A stretch of DNA of 8,312 bases from an uncultured Lentisphaeria bacterium (GTDB lineage Bacteria; Verrucomicrobiota; Lentisphaeria; Victivallales; UBA1829): assembly GCA_905197955.1 (NCBI GenBank), contig CAJKAR010000082.1:1-8312 (forward strand), in the 5' to 3' direction. Under the pieces are notes generated by a model. The model had not been told where the DNA came from and did not search any database. It saw only the letters and a program-made list of their open reading frames with translations. This document shows, in pieces, positions 6,992-8,312 of this stretch. The number at the start of each line of letters is the position of its first letter. Position 1 is the first letter of the stretch. A program made the translations under genes and the position numbers.

Positions 6992-7037
6992 AACAGAAGA
7001 CCGGGTGATGTGGTTATATTCTCCCGGTCATTCTGTT
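6992..7037. terminator. Hairpin between convergent operons, possible bidirectional terminator
   Basis: AACAGAAGACCGGG (6992-7005) pairs with CCCGGTC-A-TTCTGTT (7023-7037), giving 14 base pairs with a single bulged A and a 17-base loop. It lies 30 bases after the hydrolase stop codon and its right arm reaches into the nitroreductase stop codon. Neither side has a clean T-run directly after the stem (ATCTGATTTC on the plus strand; on the minus strand a T6 comes only about 20 bases later). It is therefore a non-canonical terminator or a stabilising 3' hairpin. Confidence 0.55.
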
Positions 7038-7566
7038 ATCTGATTTCAAGGATTTCATCCAGTTCCATCCGCGGGCGCGATTCAGACTCTTCCGCCGGAT
7101 ACCCGAGAGAAATCAGCGCTACCGGTGTTTCGTTCAGCGGCAGATCCAGTATTTTCCGGATTTTGACCGCGTTGATCCAGCCGATCCAGCAGGTTCCGAG
7201 TCCTTGTTCTTCTGCCGCCAGAACAAAATGTTCTCCGGCAATTCCGATATCAATATATTCATAATGAATTCCAGACAGCAACGGCGCCAGAATATGGGTG
7301 AGCAGTTTTTTCTTCATGCAGAGAACCATGAGTACGGGCGCCTGTGTAAGCCAGCTCATCTGGATTCCCGGAAGAATGGCTTCCCGGCAAATGCGCATCC
7401 GCAGATTCGCATCTCTGACGGCGATAAATCTCCATGGCTGCTTATTGCACGCGGATGGCGCCAGTCGTGCCGCATTGACGCATTCCCGAATTTGTTCCAC
7501 AGAAACTTCCCGGTCCAGATATGCGCGGCAGCTGCGCCGTTTTGCGATCACGGTTTGCAATTCCAT
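7036..7566 (-). CDS. Nitroreductase-family FMN oxidoreductase
   Basis: 176 residues, a common length for the compact branch of the family. The FMN-phosphate motif is near the N-terminus (KRRSCRAY, residues 9-16), followed by PSACNKQPWRF (37-47), which usually contacts the flavin. GIAGEHFVLAAEEQGLGTCWIGW (108-130) is the characteristic helix and loop, and ISLGYPAEES closes the fold. These cytoplasmic enzymes use NAD(P)H and FMN to reduce nitroaromatics, quinones, flavins or similar; the natural substrate is not predictable. AAGGAG lies 6 bases upstream of the ATG, inside the end of the preceding gene, and only 3 bases separate the two, so they are co-transcribed. No functional link to the carbohydrate operons is evident. 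Confidence 0.93.
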   Translation of the reverse strand: MELQTVIAKRRSCRAYLDREVSVEQIRECVNAARLAPSACNKQPWRFIAVRDANLRMRICREAILPGIQMSWLTQAPVLMVLCMKKKLLTHILAPLLSGIHYEYIDIGIAGEHFVLAAEEQGLGTCWIGWINAVKIRKILDLPLNETPVALISLGYPAEESESRPRMELDEILEIR

Positions 7567-7569
7567 AGC

Positions 7570-8229
7570 TTACTCCTTTTTCTGTATTGCTTGAAAGGAT
7601 ATGCGATCCAGCGTCCGGGCTGTTTCCAGCTGTCGTTTCCGGAACGATGAGGAAAAATCATTCTGATAGGATTCCCGCAGGACTGCTTCCAGATTTGCAG
7701 GTTTTGCATCCGGAATGATTCCGCTGACGGTACCATCTGCAAACAGAACATTGAAAAAGTTCTTATGATTTCCTGCGCGTTCAATAATCAGGATATCTCT
7801 GGATCCCTTTCGTTTGAACTCCGCACCGCCAAAATAGTGATAACTGCAATGTCCCTCTTCCAGATGCTTTCCTTTTTCCGCCTGAAGTTTGATGGCCGGG
7901 CAGAGAAAGAGTTCCTGCCATTCCGGGATCTGCTGAAGTTTCAGCTGATTCAATCCGGCGGAACCATCCGCTTGAGGGAAACTTCCTTCTTTCTCTGCAT
8001 ATTCCAGCAGGGCTGCTCCGATTTGTTTCAACTGCGCGGCGCAGGTGATACTTTCCATCAGCTTGCGGTCCTTTGCAAAATTAATGCGATATTGAGTCAC
8101 TAAAAGACAAACTCCCCCCGCAATTAAACAGATTAATATGACGATATCCCGTGTTTTCCCTTTTCCGGCCCGCATATTCCGATTCCGTGTAAAATTCTCA
8201 TTCGTTTTCTGGAATATAATCGCTTTCAT
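7570..8229 (-). CDS. Membrane-anchored H-X9-DG pilin-like protein without a prepilin cleavage motif
   Basis: 219 residues from 8229. The C-terminal part has the exact H-X9-DG signature of PVC prepilin-associated proteins (H155, D165-G166, in NHKNFFNVLFADGTV). C63 (ITCAAQLKQIG) and C110 (LFLCPA) match the Cys pair in the two prepilin-like proteins. The N-terminus has no FTLIE; instead residues ~29-46 (DIVILICLIAGGVCLLVTQY) are a plain transmembrane helix after a basic segment, so the protein is probably an uncleaved inner-membrane anchor with its domain outside. The start is uncertain: no Shine-Dalgarno site precedes 8229, while Met19 at 8175 has a weak GGAA 7 bases upstream and sits naturally before the helix. 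It is followed 3 bases later by the nitroreductase gene. Being real is well supported; its role is unknown. Confidence 0.82.
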   Translation of the reverse strand: MKAIIFQKTNENFTRNRNMRAGKGKTRDIVILICLIAGGVCLLVTQYRINFAKDRKLMESITCAAQLKQIGAALLEYAEKEGSFPQADGSAGLNQLKLQQIPEWQELFLCPAIKLQAEKGKHLEEGHCSYHYFGGAEFKRKGSRDILIIERAGNHKNFFNVLFADGTVSGIIPDAKPANLEAVLRESYQNDFSSSFRKRQLETARTLDRISFQAIQKKE

Positions 8230-8259
8230 GAAAATTGCAACAGGAAGTGTTTCTGATCA

Positions 8260-8301
8260 GGAGCCGAAGGCTCGGTGCAGGTCCGTGACCTGCTTCGGTC
8301 C
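8260..8301. repeat. Compact nested inverted repeats at the window edge
   Basis: A perfect 7-bp hairpin GCAGGTC-CGT-GACCTGC (8277-8293) lies inside a longer stem in which GGA (8260-8262) and CCGAA (8264-8268) pair with TTCGG (8294-8298) and TCC (8299-8301), with one bulged G. An alternative hairpin, GAGCC-GAA-GGCTC (8261-8273 region), competes with the outer stem. On the minus strand it would lie in the leader of the pilin-like gene, or in the 3' end of an upstream gene, since minus-strand frames remain open here. I do not recognise it as a known riboswitch, tRNA, SRP RNA or RNase P part. Confidence 0.45.
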
Positions 8302-8312
8302 AGCTGAATAAG

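Noticed and set aside
8255..8301. Possible SRP RNA core because of GATCAGG followed by GAAGG
   Set aside because: The conserved GGAA loop and AGCAG asymmetric loop of SRP RNA are absent, and the pairing seen differs.
8228..8311. 27-codon plus-strand frame at the right edge
   Set aside because: No ribosome site, and it coincides with the inverted repeats, which explain its composition.

Overview
The window looks like part of a genome from the PVC group, most likely Lentisphaerota (Victivallis-like); this is inference. The evidence is the kind of gene present: short proteins with a prepilin-type FTLIELL N-terminus and a Cys-x-x-x-Leu-Lys-Gln motif, each beside a sugar-type transcription regulator, plus a very large secreted glycoside hydrolase. 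No rRNA, tRNA, transposase, CRISPR array or phage gene is visible. Gene density is high and Shine-Dalgarno sites are generally good.

Layout. On the left, a minus-strand operon runs out of the window: a LacI-family regulator (1566 to 508) followed by a short prepilin-like protein (511 to 32), the two overlapping by ATGA. A 315-base divergent intergenic region (1567-1881) holds a consensus sigma70-type promoter for the LacI operon, three adjacent 13-bp operator-like units just downstream of its predicted transcript start, a perfect 10-bp-arm inverted repeat, and a weaker promoter for the rightward operon. The plus-strand operon is a GntR/LacI chimeric (AraR-like) regulator (1888-3024), a prepilin-like protein (3021-3707, again an ATGA overlap) and a secreted 1071-residue clan GH-A type glycoside hydrolase (3746-6961). 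An imperfect hairpin lies between this operon and a convergent minus-strand pair: a membrane-anchored H-X9-DG pilin-like protein (8229 to 7570) and a nitroreductase (7566 to 7036), 3 bases apart. The last ~55 bases hold a compact structured element or the end of another gene.

How it fits together. Each of the two central operons has the same order: a regulator with a LacI-type sugar-sensing domain, then a pseudopilin-like protein translationally coupled to it. In the complete operon a secreted polysaccharide hydrolase follows. The simplest reading is a pair of carbohydrate-use cassettes, each sensing a sugar and switching on its own pseudopilin and hydrolase. The link between the pseudopilin and the hydrolase (surface display, secretion or substrate handling) is not shown by sequence. 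The repeated regulator-ATGA-pseudopilin unit is the most distinctive feature here.
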